Source: Cylindrodendrum hubeiense (lineage: Eukaryota; Ascomycota; Sordariomycetes; Hypocreales; Nectriaceae). From it: a stretch of DNA of 31,399 bases. The stretch covers positions 1-31,399 of the forward strand of contig JAANBB010000452.1 of NCBI GenBank assembly GCA_014621425.1, written 5' to 3'. Below are positions 11,925-21,649 of the stretch, one piece after another; the first letter of the stretch is position 1; each line of letters begins with the position of its first letter. The translations under genes and the position numbers were made by a program. The notes below the pieces were generated by a model. It had not been told where the DNA came from and made no database searches. It saw only the letters and a program-made list of their open reading frames with translations.

Positions 11925-12356
11925 ATGATACTTCAGGTCTTTCGCTACACTTTCTTCCATCAACATCAGATACAATGGCTGGCCCCGGTGGTGGTCCCCC
12001 TCGCCGCAGGTTAGTGTTCTTGACCACATCCCAATATTTCCAGGTTGCTAACTCGATCCGACAGCCATACCAAGTCTCGCAAGGGTTGTGATACCTGGTA
12101 TGAACCGATTACTTTCCAGCCTGTTTTGACAGGACATACTTTCTAACCATCCTTCTCATTTAGCAAGCGACGACATATTCGCTGTGATGAAAACTTTCCT
12201 CAATGGTGAGTTGGTTCCCGAGTTCCTGAACCTCCGGCCATTCACTGACACCGTTTTACAGCCGCAACTGCACCAAGCACAAGATCCGCTGCCCGTACAA
12301 CGATGTCCAGGTCCCTGATGCTGAGCGCTCAACAACTCCTGACAAGCCCGACTTGA
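11925..12356 (+). other. Upstream ORF overlapping the regulator's start
   Basis: ATG at 11925 is 50 bases before the main start and in a different frame. In the unspliced sequence it stops at 12012-12014 inside intron 1. If introns 1-3 of the regulator are removed it stays open through the zinc-cluster exons to TGA at 12354-12356, giving 84 codons read out of frame with the regulator. Ribosomes initiating here would miss the main start. The frame's peptide has no recognised domain, so a translation-control role is more likely than a product. Confidence 0.35.
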
Positions 12357-14014
12357 TGTGGACGCCCCAGGTCGAAGCCGCCATCGCCGAGTGGCAGAGA
12401 ACAGGCATTTTCCCTCTCCCGAGCCTGGGTCTATATCCAGCTCCCATGCCCCATCTCTACTCGCTCGAGGACCTCCGGTTGATCTATCACGTTGCTACTC
12501 TGTATTACCAGTTGGCTTCCATTGACGCCAACAACTTTACACTGTGGACCCGCCACATCCCCACGTTAGTCCAGCACTGCCCCATTGGCACCCCTGGTTC
12601 ATCACTAACATTGGCCCAACAGTCTTCTCAGGATCGGAGCCACAACGCCCTACGTCATGCACGCTCTGCTCGCCTTCTCGGCCATGCACATTGCTTTCCT
12701 CACTGACTGTCCCTTGGTCGGTAGCATGGCCTACGAGCACCGTGGCATTGCCCTCAACGGTCTACAGGAAGCCATTGGTTCCTTTTCGCGAGAGACCTCC
12801 GATGCCATCCTTGCAGCATCCCTTGTCCTCTCCTGGCAAGCCACCGACTGGTAAGCCCATACAACGCTGACACACCCCTTTCAAAGTGCTGACGACGTCT
12901 GAAGGCGCAGCTGGACCCAGCTAATGCAGGGAACCTCGTCTGTACGTACCCGCGAATCCCGACTTAGAAACACATTCTAACCCGCGCTTAGGTCATTGAT
13001 GCCATGGACCCTTGGAAGCACGAGTCTCAGTTCGGAGACTTCATCGCCGAGAGCAGCACGTTCCCGACGGCCCCACCCTCGCCCGGCAAGGACCACCGCC
13101 CCAGTCAGCCCCGGCCCGAAGATCTCGATGCTTTCCAGCGCACCCTTGAGCAGATTCAGAAGGTGGAAGCTCATCTCAAGCACCACAAGGAGGACACGAC
13201 TCAAATCCAGCATCTCATTGGCTTCCTCCGGGGTTCCCGTAAGATCAGCCCTACACTCTCCATCGCCCAGCAGTTTGAGCGCCTCCAGCCCCTGAGGACA
13301 TGGCTCTTTTGGATGCCCGTTGGCTACTTACAGAACTATCACGGCTCTCCCAACTCCCTCATCGTCATTGCCCACCTCTACACCGTGGCTCTTCTCATGG
13401 AGCGGCTGTTCCCTGAGATTGGTGCTGCTTACTTTGGTAGCCTTGCCATTTCGCCTGTTGAGGAGATTGCTCGACGGCTCATGTCCATCAACATTTCCAG
13501 CAGTGCCAAGGAAGAACTCCAGACCCCGCTCACCCTCATGGAGTTCCCCATTGACACCGTTGGCGAGTTCCGTTCGCGCATGGGCTGGATCCACCCGGAG
13601 AGGACCCCCTCGTTCCCGCAGTTCCACCCGCCCAACTTTCCTGTCCACGAGGAGGTGATGCCAACCACTACGGAGTCATACATGCCGTATGGAAACCCGG
13701 CCTTTAGCTACAGCACCGAGGAGATGCCGATGCTGAACGCATCTGGACCGCCACCTCATTCTGCCGTCAGCCCACTGGTCCTGTCTTCGCCGTTCCCCAG
13801 TCAGCAGTACCTGAATATTCCGTCTCCGGCATATACAGGTGCCTACAGTCCAGCCTCTTCGACCTTTGAAGGGTCCGTTGCGTATAGCGACACTGAGGAA
13901 TACGGATCGTTCGACATGAGTGCCCTGCAAGGAGGGCCTCCCGCCATGGTCAACGATCCAGCTCACAACTATGGCGTCGGGTTCGTCACTCCCATCCAGT
14001 CCGTGTGGATCTAG
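11975..14014 (+). CDS. Zn(II)2Cys6 fungal transcription factor, UPC2-like
   Basis: Predicted nuclear DNA-binding regulator of 566 residues. Exons by in-frame GT/AG junctions: 11975-12009, 12065-12097, 12164-12205, 12262-12564, 12623-12850, 12905-12941, 12992-14014. The Zn2Cys6 cluster is complete (C20, C23, C30, C37, C40, C47; spacing 2-6-6-2-6). Introns 2 and 3 split the codons of C23 and C37. The middle region (about 60-400) resembles the fungal regulator domain, with RIGATTPYVMHALLAFSA, the tryptophan-rich block around exon 6, and a hydrophobic stretch at about 354-392 containing GAAYFGSLAISPVEEI. Residues after about 400 form a Pro/Ser/Tyr-rich, probably disordered tail. The RRSHTKSRKGC start and general layout resemble the sterol regulators Upc2/Ecm22 of yeasts, so control of sterol or lipid genes is possible, but this is family resemblance and the targets are unknown. 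An alternative acceptor in exon 5 removes three residues. The start has no competing in-frame upstream ATG close by. Confidence 0.9.
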
Positions 14015-14338
14015 GCAACTAGCAGGAATCACACCGGCCTTCGCTCAAGGAACAAAGGGGATTGACCGTTACCACCCAGGATGACCACCACTCCGACATA
14101 CCCGCCTCCCGAGGACCCAACCTCCTACATGGCATCGCTCACATCCGCCCCGTCACCGTACCTCTATCCTGAACAACTCGGCATGCTTCCTCTCCCCGAG
14201 TCTCCGCTCCCCTCGAACTCGGCTCTTCCACGACACCGCCATACCGCATCGATGTCATCGGGTCCTCATCCAGCGTCTCCGCTGGCGCAGGCTCACTTGA
14301 TGCAGAACCCCGACAACCACCGACGACGTGCCACCTAG
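14005..14338 (+). other. Possible alternative C-terminal exon of the regulator
   Basis: A 85-codon frame (14081-14338) lies 66 bases after the regulator's stop, in the same frame but separated by two stop codons (14012 and 14063). Removing 14005-14079 (donor GTGGAT, acceptor CACCCAG, 75 nt) would join Val of the tail to this frame and extend the protein. The peptide is Pro/Ser/His-rich (for example TYPPPEDPTSYMASL), much like the tail it would extend, and its codon use is GC-ending. The donor is weak, so this may simply be 3' untranslated sequence. Confidence 0.3.
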
Positions 14339-14457
14339 TTCGTCCATCGGCTTCGATTCCTCCGTCCATCGCTTTGAGTCATTTGATAGTCGATTGTTTT
14401 CGAATTTTGATTTGACCCCGCTCGCTGCTTTTTCGATCGACACAGACGCCATGTATA

Positions 14458-14718
14458 TCACACTCCTTCGACGCTCGCTACCACCGGGGCTCAACGGCCA
14501 GCCTGGTCTATGGGCCCTACGACACTCTTTACCAACGATTACCACACTCCTTACTACGAAACCCTCGAAACCGACCACCCAGACGTTAACGTCTTGTAGA
14601 ATAATACCTTACACTCCTTATGATAAGCTTAAAGGATGACACTCCTTTGTACCACGATACCCGATAGACACTCCTTTTACGAAATAACGACAATTTCATC
14701 GGCACAGATTCACTCCTT
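14458..14718 (+). repeat. Array of ACACTCCTT motifs downstream of the regulator
   Basis: ACTCCTT occurs at 14462, 14546, 14613, 14641, 14670 and 14712, nearly always within ACACTCCTT, and a seventh variant ACACTCTTT lies at about 14523. Spacing is irregular (about 22-67 bases), so this is a dispersed motif cluster and not a tandem repeat. It lies where the 3' untranslated region of the regulator would be. Confidence 0.6.
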
Positions 14719-16943
14719 CATGGATTCAGACACCGGCTACGGAAGCACCGTGTCCCAACTGCATAGCGACTGTTGTTTGTGTTTTAAACGCCATAAAAAG
14801 CTTGGCGTTGATGGGAGTTTTGGGAAGCATTTGGATCGGCGCTTTGATTTATGTTTTTGTTTTTCAGTTTGATTGATGAGCATTTGCTCAAGAAATGTTT
14901 GGAACCGCAACGGCGCCTTTTGAGGGCCGCAATCGCGAATGGATAGTATGGGACAGAATCATGTTTTTTGGAAATGTTTTTGATTTGATTTGACAAAGGA
15001 ACAAGAAGAGCTACATGTACGCTTGCAAGGAAGGATAACGCAAAGGACAGCGCGAGATAGAATGTTTGGCGCGCATTGATTTCTGGACTACTGGGTTAGG
15101 CTTGACGCTTACTCGTAGTTGGAAACAGCTATGTGCCTGGAGATTAATGATAATCGACCGGATGCGCAAACTTCAGAGATTCTCTCTTGCCCGTGTGATT
15201 GTGTCGCAGTCTTCCCGTGTTCCATGGTCCCCGAAGCCCCTGCCCCTTGCAGCCACTACCAGCCGTAGTGGTGGTGGTGGCTTGGTGCCGGGCTGCTTCG
15301 CCCCGTCGTCGCAAGATGAAGTCTTCGTATTCGCTAAGGCGGTCTAGATTGGGCCTCGTGGATGGGAATTGTGTCGACGAGTCAACGGGAGAGGGATAGG
15401 CGCTGGAGTGATAACCCGAAGGGCGCTATTGTCAAAGCGTGATGGTGGGTGGGTTGAAGATTTGGGAGTAGGCGGCGCGGAAGTGGTGGAGTAGGCGAAG
15501 CGGAGGGATCACGGCAGGATGATGGCGCTTAGGTGAGGCTGAAGCTGATACCTGAGACAGGGGCGTGAGGTGTGATTGATACCCGTGATACTTCGTATAA
15601 AGCTTTATTTTTAGGGCTCCTCTATCTTCGCTCAAGATTGTCATTTGGGGGCAAAGTTGTGATGCTGGTGGTCCGGAAGGGCTGCCCCTGTCGCCTCGTA
15701 TACAACCGGAATGGATCATTGATGGTTGCTAGCCCACGTTTGTCAATAAGCTTACACCGTAGCAATGCGAGCCCTGTAATCAAATCCTTTCCTAAAATAT
15801 ACGGAATAACGGCATTTATAGAACCTCGCCCAACCTCCTGCGGCCTGTCCCGAGAGTCTCTTCGTTGGCTTAGACCTATTCGGTACCTTGCGGTGTTGAC
15901 TCTACAACAGTATATATAGTGTCTCTGGTGGAAAGAGTAATCCGAAACTGCTTATCGGGATCGGTATCTTGTGAGACGACGGCCAACCTTCCGACCCGCC
16001 GCATCCTAACACATGGAAGACTTCGACACTCTCGACAGGCCGAAGATGATTCTCCGTTGGTGCCAGGGGCAGGGGAGAATATTGGGGCAGATGGAAACAT
16101 TGCAAGAGTCAGCAATTATTCCTGGCTTAATAAAGATGTTGACGCCTTGTCGAGTATCTTTATCGAATACTCGTCGGGGACTCCTCCAGTACGATCTGGG
16201 TCAACACCAAAACCTGTTCCTTTTCAATAGTCTCCAAGTGTCGACTGCATCCCACTTCAACACTTTGATACACATGCAGCTCGCAACAATGTCACAGATC
16301 CAAGATTTGAAGAAGCAGGTGCACAGATCGATAATGGTATTCCGTACTTGTCTCAGGTGAGCATATCAGTATGTTTGTGGACTCTCTCGCATGCAGACCT
16401 ATGCGAACTTTCCTCCTCTTGGTAAGCATCCCACGTTCCCTGGGGGCGGTCCTTATCGACAAACTCAAAAGACAGAGGCAGAAAAAAAACTTGAACAAAG
16501 AATGAGCGCAGTCCACCAGGCTGATTTGATTGGTATCACTATTCCCTAATCCCCTTCCTAACCCAGAAAGTATCCGCCCCGGATTTCCCGGGAGACAAAA
16601 GACCTTCCCCATCTAGAAAACCCAAGAAACGACAAGGCATGGTACATTGGGGAGCGGAAAGAGTCCCCGTGGTGCTTCTGCTGCCGATGCTATTCAACTC
16701 CGTGGCGCCTATGCGTAAAAAAAAAGACTGACATGTGTCGTGTATGTGTGTTCGACCAACTCCTTCCCCTCAACTCCGGTTATCATGGTTTGCTGATAAC
16801 GCTTGCCCCAAGGCTCCGTCTCGCTAATGTGTCATGCTTCATCCTGAACTGGGTTTTCGACATGCTTATGATGAAATGCCCATCCCAGTCCTTGGTGAGG
16901 ATCCCTTTCAGGGATTTATGGCCAGAACGGTTGACCAAAGGGC
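14719..16943. other. Convergent intergenic spacer
   Basis: This lies between the plus-strand regulator and the minus-strand SPRY gene, which converge. The part near 14780-15000 is AT-richer with TTTGATTTGATTTG, plausible for transcript 3' ends. Apart from the exon-like frame at 15144-15425 I see no gene: open frames are short and without recognisable domains. About 2.9 kb between stop codons is long for a convergent pair, leaving room for an undetected small gene or non-coding transcripts. Confidence 0.5.
15144..15425 (-). other. Exon-like open frame, possible 3' exon
   Basis: Reading down the minus strand, an AATAG acceptor-like site at 15426-15430 is followed by 93 open codons ending in TAA at 15144-15146. 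The peptide begins RPSGYHSSAYPSPVD and includes the ordered-looking stretch LSEYEDFILRRRGEAARHQ, then a Thr run. Codon use is GC-ending in the first half. A stop (TAG) lies directly upstream, so it can only be coding as a spliced exon. A possible donor (CTCAG then GTATCA, near 15552) would give an intron of about 130 bases, but I cannot identify a convincing upstream exon. I do not recognise the protein. Confidence 0.25.
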
Positions 16944-18665
16944 TCAGATGGATCCACCGCCACTGCTACCAGAATCGGTAGATTGATCCGTTTGATTTGA
17001 CTCTGCACTGCCGCTCCTATTTCGACCAGCGCCTTGTCGTATTGCGTCACTATAGCTGGGAACAGGTGGGTTGTGCTGGTTCGGGCTTTGGCGTGTCAGG
17101 GCAGTAGCTGCAGAGTTGCCTCTACTGCGGTTGAGTACTCGGATAAGGGGAGTGTTCTCCTCGCTATCGGTGCTATATCGCCGGCCATCGTCTGAATGAT
17201 CCGGGCTCTGGTACTCGGGAGGAGGGTTTGTCGCATCTTCGAGTTGTAGGTGTAGAGGGTTCTGCGTTTCCTGCTGAGCGCTGATTATGTTACTAGCTTC
17301 GCCGGTCTCTTCAGATGGCACAAAACGCGCCAAAGAGATGTCGGTTGGGCTTCTGACCGGCCCGGGGCTCGTTGGAGGGAGGACGCGAAAGTTGCCGCTG
17401 CGTGACCGTCCGTGTCCGTGCTGGGGGTTGAGGTTGTTGTTGCCGGTGTTAGCTGTGTTGCTGGTAGGGTTGCGGGTGTGGTAAGAGCCAGCGGTAATCG
17501 AGTGGCTGTGTCCACGGCCTTGGGGATAAGTGTATCCATCCTTAGTTCCGGTTTCCAAGAGAATGCTACCCTGCTCAGAGCCATATGGAGGCGGAGGAGC
17601 CAAGCTGCCAGTGACGGGAGCCAACCCCCATTTCTTGACGTTGGCCTCGATGAAGACGAAACCGGCTTGACCAAAGTTGACATGGACAATTGCGGGACCG
17701 TTGGCGCCGATGGCCGGGAAGAAGTTTTGCGCCTTGAGGCCGTGGACCACCTCATCGAGTTTCTTGCCGTTGCGAGTGAAGAAGATGGCACCGGTGCGAG
17801 GACGATAGCCGACGCCAACTACGTCGCCCTGGACTAGTTGCGGGCCGTACGGGGTCCCGTTGAATGGTTGGTTGTAGCGACGGGAACCGGTGGACTGGTA
17901 CGCGGCGGAGTACTTGTGGTAGCCTGGTATCATGTGTTAGCAGGTCACGGCGGCGGGCATGAGGATGTGGGACGAGATCTCACCAGGTAACCGAAAGAGA
18001 GGATAAGGCTTGGTGGCCATGCCGATGCTCAACAGAGTGTTTTCTGGCTTTTCGTAGATCTTGGTCTCCCAGTAATAGACGTCGTTTTGCTTGGGGACGG
18101 GGAGGTTGCTCATGACGGTGCACTCGGAATCGAAGAACTCAATTTCGGTTCGACCTTCGACGAAGCAGTTTGCGATTTCCAGCTCAGGCTCAAATTCCCA
18201 CGCGGAAACGCCCTTTTCTTGGATGGCGAGATATTGGGATAGCGAGATGTCGGTCTGAACAGACTCGGCGGGATTCGCAGTGACGTAGGCTATGTGGAGG
18301 AGTCATGTCAGCAAACAGAAGCCAAGACCCACGTGCGGCGGGCGATAAGCAAAGCGACGAGGGAAAGCAGTTTGTTGAGGGGAGAGGGGAGAGGGGAGCG
18401 GCGTACCCTTTGCTCGTAGATATTCCTGACGGGCCATGTCGTCCATGGACTCGAGGGCCTCGGCCTCATCGCGGGCAAAGGCTTGCTCATCGTCGTATTC
18501 ACCAGGGCGGCCGAGGCGGTCGAGGATGATGCGGCCGGTGTTTGCGCAGCCGGAAACCCAGAAGATGAAGATGACGAGAGCGATGAGGATGATGGAGCCG
18601 AACGAGGAGACAAGGCCGATGATGACGCCGGTGAAGGCAGATGAGGGGGTCGAGTTAAGCCCCAT
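16944..18665 (-). CDS. SSH4: SPRY-domain membrane adaptor, Ssh4/Ear1 type
   Basis: Predicted 514-residue single-pass endosomal or vacuolar membrane protein that recruits the Rsp5-type ubiquitin ligase to membrane cargo. Exons on the minus strand: 18665-18407, 18289-17984, 17923-16944. Residues 13-38 form one transmembrane helix near the N-terminus with no cleavable signal evident. A SPRY domain spans about 150-283 (VYYWETKIYEKPENTLLSIG, then FFTRNGKKLDEVVHG). Two canonical PY motifs follow, PPPPY at 298-302 and PPPEY at 422-426, plus VPSY near 476-479; PY motifs bind WW domains of Rsp5/Nedd4 ligases. ENTPLI at 444-449 fits an acidic dileucine sorting signal. This order (helix, SPRY, PY tail) and the length match yeast Ssh4 and Ear1. 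The start MGLN was chosen because the helix then sits near the N-terminus and its context (GCCATCATGG) is good; an in-frame upstream ATG at 18896 would add a Pro/Arg-rich stretch and is less likely. Confidence 0.85.
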
Positions 18666-19376
18666 GATGGCGGATGGATGGGTGTGATTGAGGAGCGATG
18701 GAGAGCGAGTCGTGGGATTGTGCGAGTGCGTCTCGTATCGGCCGGGTCGGTCGGGCACGGGGACAAGCGACGGCGACAGGCGACAAGCAGAGGCGGACGG
18801 GCCGTCACCGCCGCGACAGAAGCATTCGGGAGGATTCAATCGGGGGGGGCGAAAGGCGAAAGGACGGGCCGGAGGAGAGCGCGGAAATGCAAACAACGAG
18901 GCGATAGGGAGTGTGGGCGATGGCGAGCGTGTGGTTGCGAGGAGAGGAAGGACGAGGAAAGTGGCGGGCTGTCAGATGGGAAGGGGAGGAGGCAAGGGTG
19001 GTTGGTACAGTGGGAAGTGGGAGGAGTACTTTGGCGGAGTACTTGGTCGGAGTACTTTGTCGGAGTACTTTGTCGGGGGGAGGTTTAGGCGGCTTGGCCC
19101 ACGCGATGTCGCCACTATGGGAGGGACAGCACACGCACTCGCATACGCAGACACGAGCACAGGTCTGGACTGTGCAGTGCAGTCTCGACTCAACGCTGTG
19201 GCTTGCTGCTGACTCGGGGTCCAACGCGATAGCGAGAGGGAAGAGTAATGAGACGATGGTCGCGCAGTGGAAAATAGAGTACAGGAGAGTGTGTCAAGGG
19301 TCTCGTCGTCCAGCACCGAAGAAGGATGGATGCTCGTCTGCCTTGGCTGTGCCCCGGTGCCTGGCCCTTTTTAGTT
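18666..19376 (-). promoter_or_regulatory. Upstream region of the SPRY gene
   Basis: On the minus strand the sequence before the start is rich in CCATC, CTC and CCGAC words, typical of a leader. It includes the 13-bp repeat array at 19025-19076, about 360-410 bases upstream of the ATG. No clear TATA box is seen. Plus-strand open frames over this stretch are Gly/Arg-rich artefacts of the purine-rich strand. Confidence 0.45.
19025..19076. repeat. Four 13-bp repeats with AGTACT palindromes
   Basis: Four contiguous 13-base units start at 19025, 19038, 19051 and 19064: AGTACTTTGGCGG, AGTACTTGGTCGG and twice AGTACTTTGTCGG. Each contains the palindrome AGTACT followed by a CGG triplet. CGG half-sites are typical targets of Zn2Cys6 proteins, so the array could be a regulatory element of the SPRY gene, but it could also be a neutral minisatellite. 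Confidence 0.85.
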
Positions 19377-19739
19377 GATGATGCAGCGCAGTTTCATACC
19401 GTGGCTCCCGTTCCTGCCCAGCGGGTTGCGGGTTGCGGGCTTCCCAGGGGTCCAGTCCAGTGGGTTCGCAGTGGGTTCACAGTGGTTTCCGGCGGGCTGC
19501 TCGTTGGCTGCCCCGTTGACGCTGAACCATTGAACCGCCTGGAGGGAGGCTTCCGGCGCAGCTGGAGCCCCTTGGGTCTCGGGGAGCCATTGCACTCGAC
19601 GGAACCGGCGGGACGCTCGGTGGGGGGATACCTCGGTCTCGTCGGTGGCGTGTTAGTGTCTCGCACTTCCCGTCCACGCTCGCGACTAATGCTTCGGCGG
19701 GGGATCACAGGTACCTGTCACGCCCAGATCGCCGCCTGC

Positions 19740-19772
19740 GATGCCACTGCGATGCCACTGCGATGCCACTGC
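19740..19772 (+). repeat. 11-bp tandem repeat, three units
   Basis: GATGCCACTGC occurs three times without interruption. It is a short minisatellite in the spacer upstream of the SPRY gene; no function is visible. Confidence 0.9.
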
Positions 19773-21423
19773 AACGCGCCAGGTCACGGCCAGGAATCCC
19801 GGCCGGGAACCAGCCAGTGCCAACCCAGTGCCCAAACCACAGGCAAATCGACCGTCGCTGCCCAGAGCGTCCCACTGCGCGCGGCCCAGGGTGCAGCCCA
19901 GAGACCCTTCATGGATCCCTGGCGACACCATGACTAAGCCGCTTCCTTTACTCCAAGTGATGCCGCGAGTGGTGCCAGGGATGACGACGGCCCTTCCTTG
20001 GCGAGTGACGTAGACGCTGACATGGAAAACCAAACCCCGTCCCAACGCGGTTCTCTGCGGCTGCTTCTCTGCGGCTGCATCTCCCCCTGGGATCTGGTCT
20101 CAATGCCATTTACCCGTCAAATGAGGGTGCAATGCAATGCTGCACTCCCCCCCCCGAAAGCAAAACCATCCCTTTCTAATTTAGACGCCAGCTTGGCCAG
20201 GTAGCAAACTATGGCTCCTTGCACCGGTTGCATAAACGCTGTTGGGGCTCGGCGGCTACCTGCACCGGCTGAAGCGCCCCAGGTTTCATGGCTTGCCGGC
20301 TCTTGCACAGATTTCCCACAGATTTCCCCTGCGGCTTGGTTGCTAACTATTTCCACAGCCACCAGCACCGCCCTGCGCCAGCAATCCCTGCCCCGGATTA
20401 AGGTGCGCGATCGATCAACTTGCCAGAAGCAGTTGGGCGCATCGCCTCTTTACTGTGTAGTTATGTCTCTTTATTAGTCGGACATGGGCGCTTGCGTCCC
20501 GTGCATCGTCCACCGTCTGCCGTCTACCGTCTCTGGTCGTTGACTCGTCTGCTTCCGGCTGGTGACTCTGACTCCTGCTGACTCTGGGCGAGCTGAGACC
20601 AAATAACCGTTTACCGACGCTTTGAAAACGAAGAGGTGCCAGGTGAGACACGGCGCCCTACGACCACGGGATGCATTTGCCACGGGTTACGCCTCGCCCA
20701 CGTTAGTATGTGCACATGTGGGATAGAGTTGCAGTAGCAGAAGCCTCGTGAGTTTGAGTGGCCAGATCTGAACGGCAAGCATGGCATTGACGAGCAGACC
20801 CGCCGTTTCACGGTTGGAGTATTACCGAGTGGAGAGGTAAGCGGATGCGGGGGAGGACGATGTCCAACGCGTCTCCTCAAATGCCATCTACAGTTGTTCG
20901 GTGAGCGAGATCCGCTAATACATTCCGAGGATCCTATTCCCTCGGAATATCGCTGGGCTTAGCCCTTTTCTCATCTGGCCGCTTTCGGTCGCATGTGTCT
21001 CTCATCTCGCTCGTTGAGACAACCCGCGAGCGTACCACCACCTCAGCAATCGCCATGTAAGACATCAATCCCCTCTCCCACCGCCACATCCCTTGGCGCC
21101 AACTCTGTCCGGGGCCGAGTATTCCGTAACCCTTGTAAAAAAGAGAGCACAAACAAGGGAGGATTAATCAATCCCTTTGTTATCCTGCATGCAACAGCAT
21201 CTCCCTTGCCTCTGTCGCCCTGAGACTTTGTAACCCTTGTGGGGCATGCCGCCCTCACCACCCGCGCGCTTATTTGCAGCGCTGAGATGCGGGTGTATCA
21301 GGGCCATCAGGCACAGGAACCTAAATATTGTCAAATATCAAATTCTGGGAAATCAAGGTTGTGGCTAAACGGCTTTACTAGGGGGGCGTGTGTTTAACCT
21401 GTAATCCCATCGTATATTGTGCT

Positions 21424-21465
21424 TTGTGCATTCTGCCTTGTGCATTCTGCCCTGTGCATTCTGCC
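21424..21465 (+). repeat. 14-bp tandem repeat, three units
   Basis: TTGTGCATTCTGCC occurs twice, followed by CTGTGCATTCTGCC. It lies about 185 bases beyond the stop codon of the 405-residue gene, so it may lie within that gene's 3' untranslated region, where it would read on the minus strand as GGCAGAATGCACAA. Purely structural observation. Confidence 0.9.
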
Positions 21466-21649
21466 GACTATTTCATATTCTACAATCAACCTGACAACCG
21501 TGACGTGACCATTCGAACTCATGATAGCATCACATCCAGCCAGTAATAAAAGACAAAGAACCAGATGCTAAACAACCCAATTCCCAAATCAAGACCCATT
21601 TCTCTCTCGTGCTCTCCACCTTCACTGCTGCTGCAACTTACTTCATCAT

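Larger units (their letters stand above)
10970..11974 (+). promoter_or_regulatory. Pyrimidine-rich promoter and leader of the regulator
   Basis: The kilobase before the transcription factor start has the CT- and CAAC-rich texture typical of filamentous-fungal core promoters and 5' leaders, notably around 10980-11110 and 11260-11620. I see no convincing TATA box. The start context is GATACAATGGCT. Several ATG codons precede the main start, so if transcription begins near 11000-11100 translation should be influenced by upstream frames (listed separately). The transcription start cannot be fixed from sequence alone. Confidence 0.5.
19377..21649. other. Intergenic spacer between SPRY gene and 405-aa gene
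   Basis: No gene is supported. It holds short direct repeats (GGGTTGCGGGTTGCGGG near 19424; CACAGATTTCC twice near 20308-20330; TTCTCTGCGGCTGC twice near 20051-20078), the 11-bp array at 19740 and the 14-bp array at 21424. Plus-strand frames at 19326-19937 and nearby are Pro/Arg/Cys-rich without domains. The part next to 21649 would contain the 3' end of the 405-residue gene. Confidence 0.55.

Noticed and set aside
18666..18896. In-frame upstream ATG at 18896 for the SPRY protein
   Set aside because: It would bury the membrane helix behind 77 Pro/Arg-rich residues; the ATG at 18665 has better context and fits the family layout.
18678..19378. Plus-strand Gly/Arg-rich frames opposite the SPRY gene start
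   Set aside because: They mirror the CT-rich leader and first exon of the minus-strand gene, in which the helix and spliced SPRY domain are convincing.
20650..20720. TACGACCACGGG resembling the start of a 5S rRNA gene
   Set aside because: The match ends after about a dozen bases and the conserved internal control region of 5S rRNA is absent.
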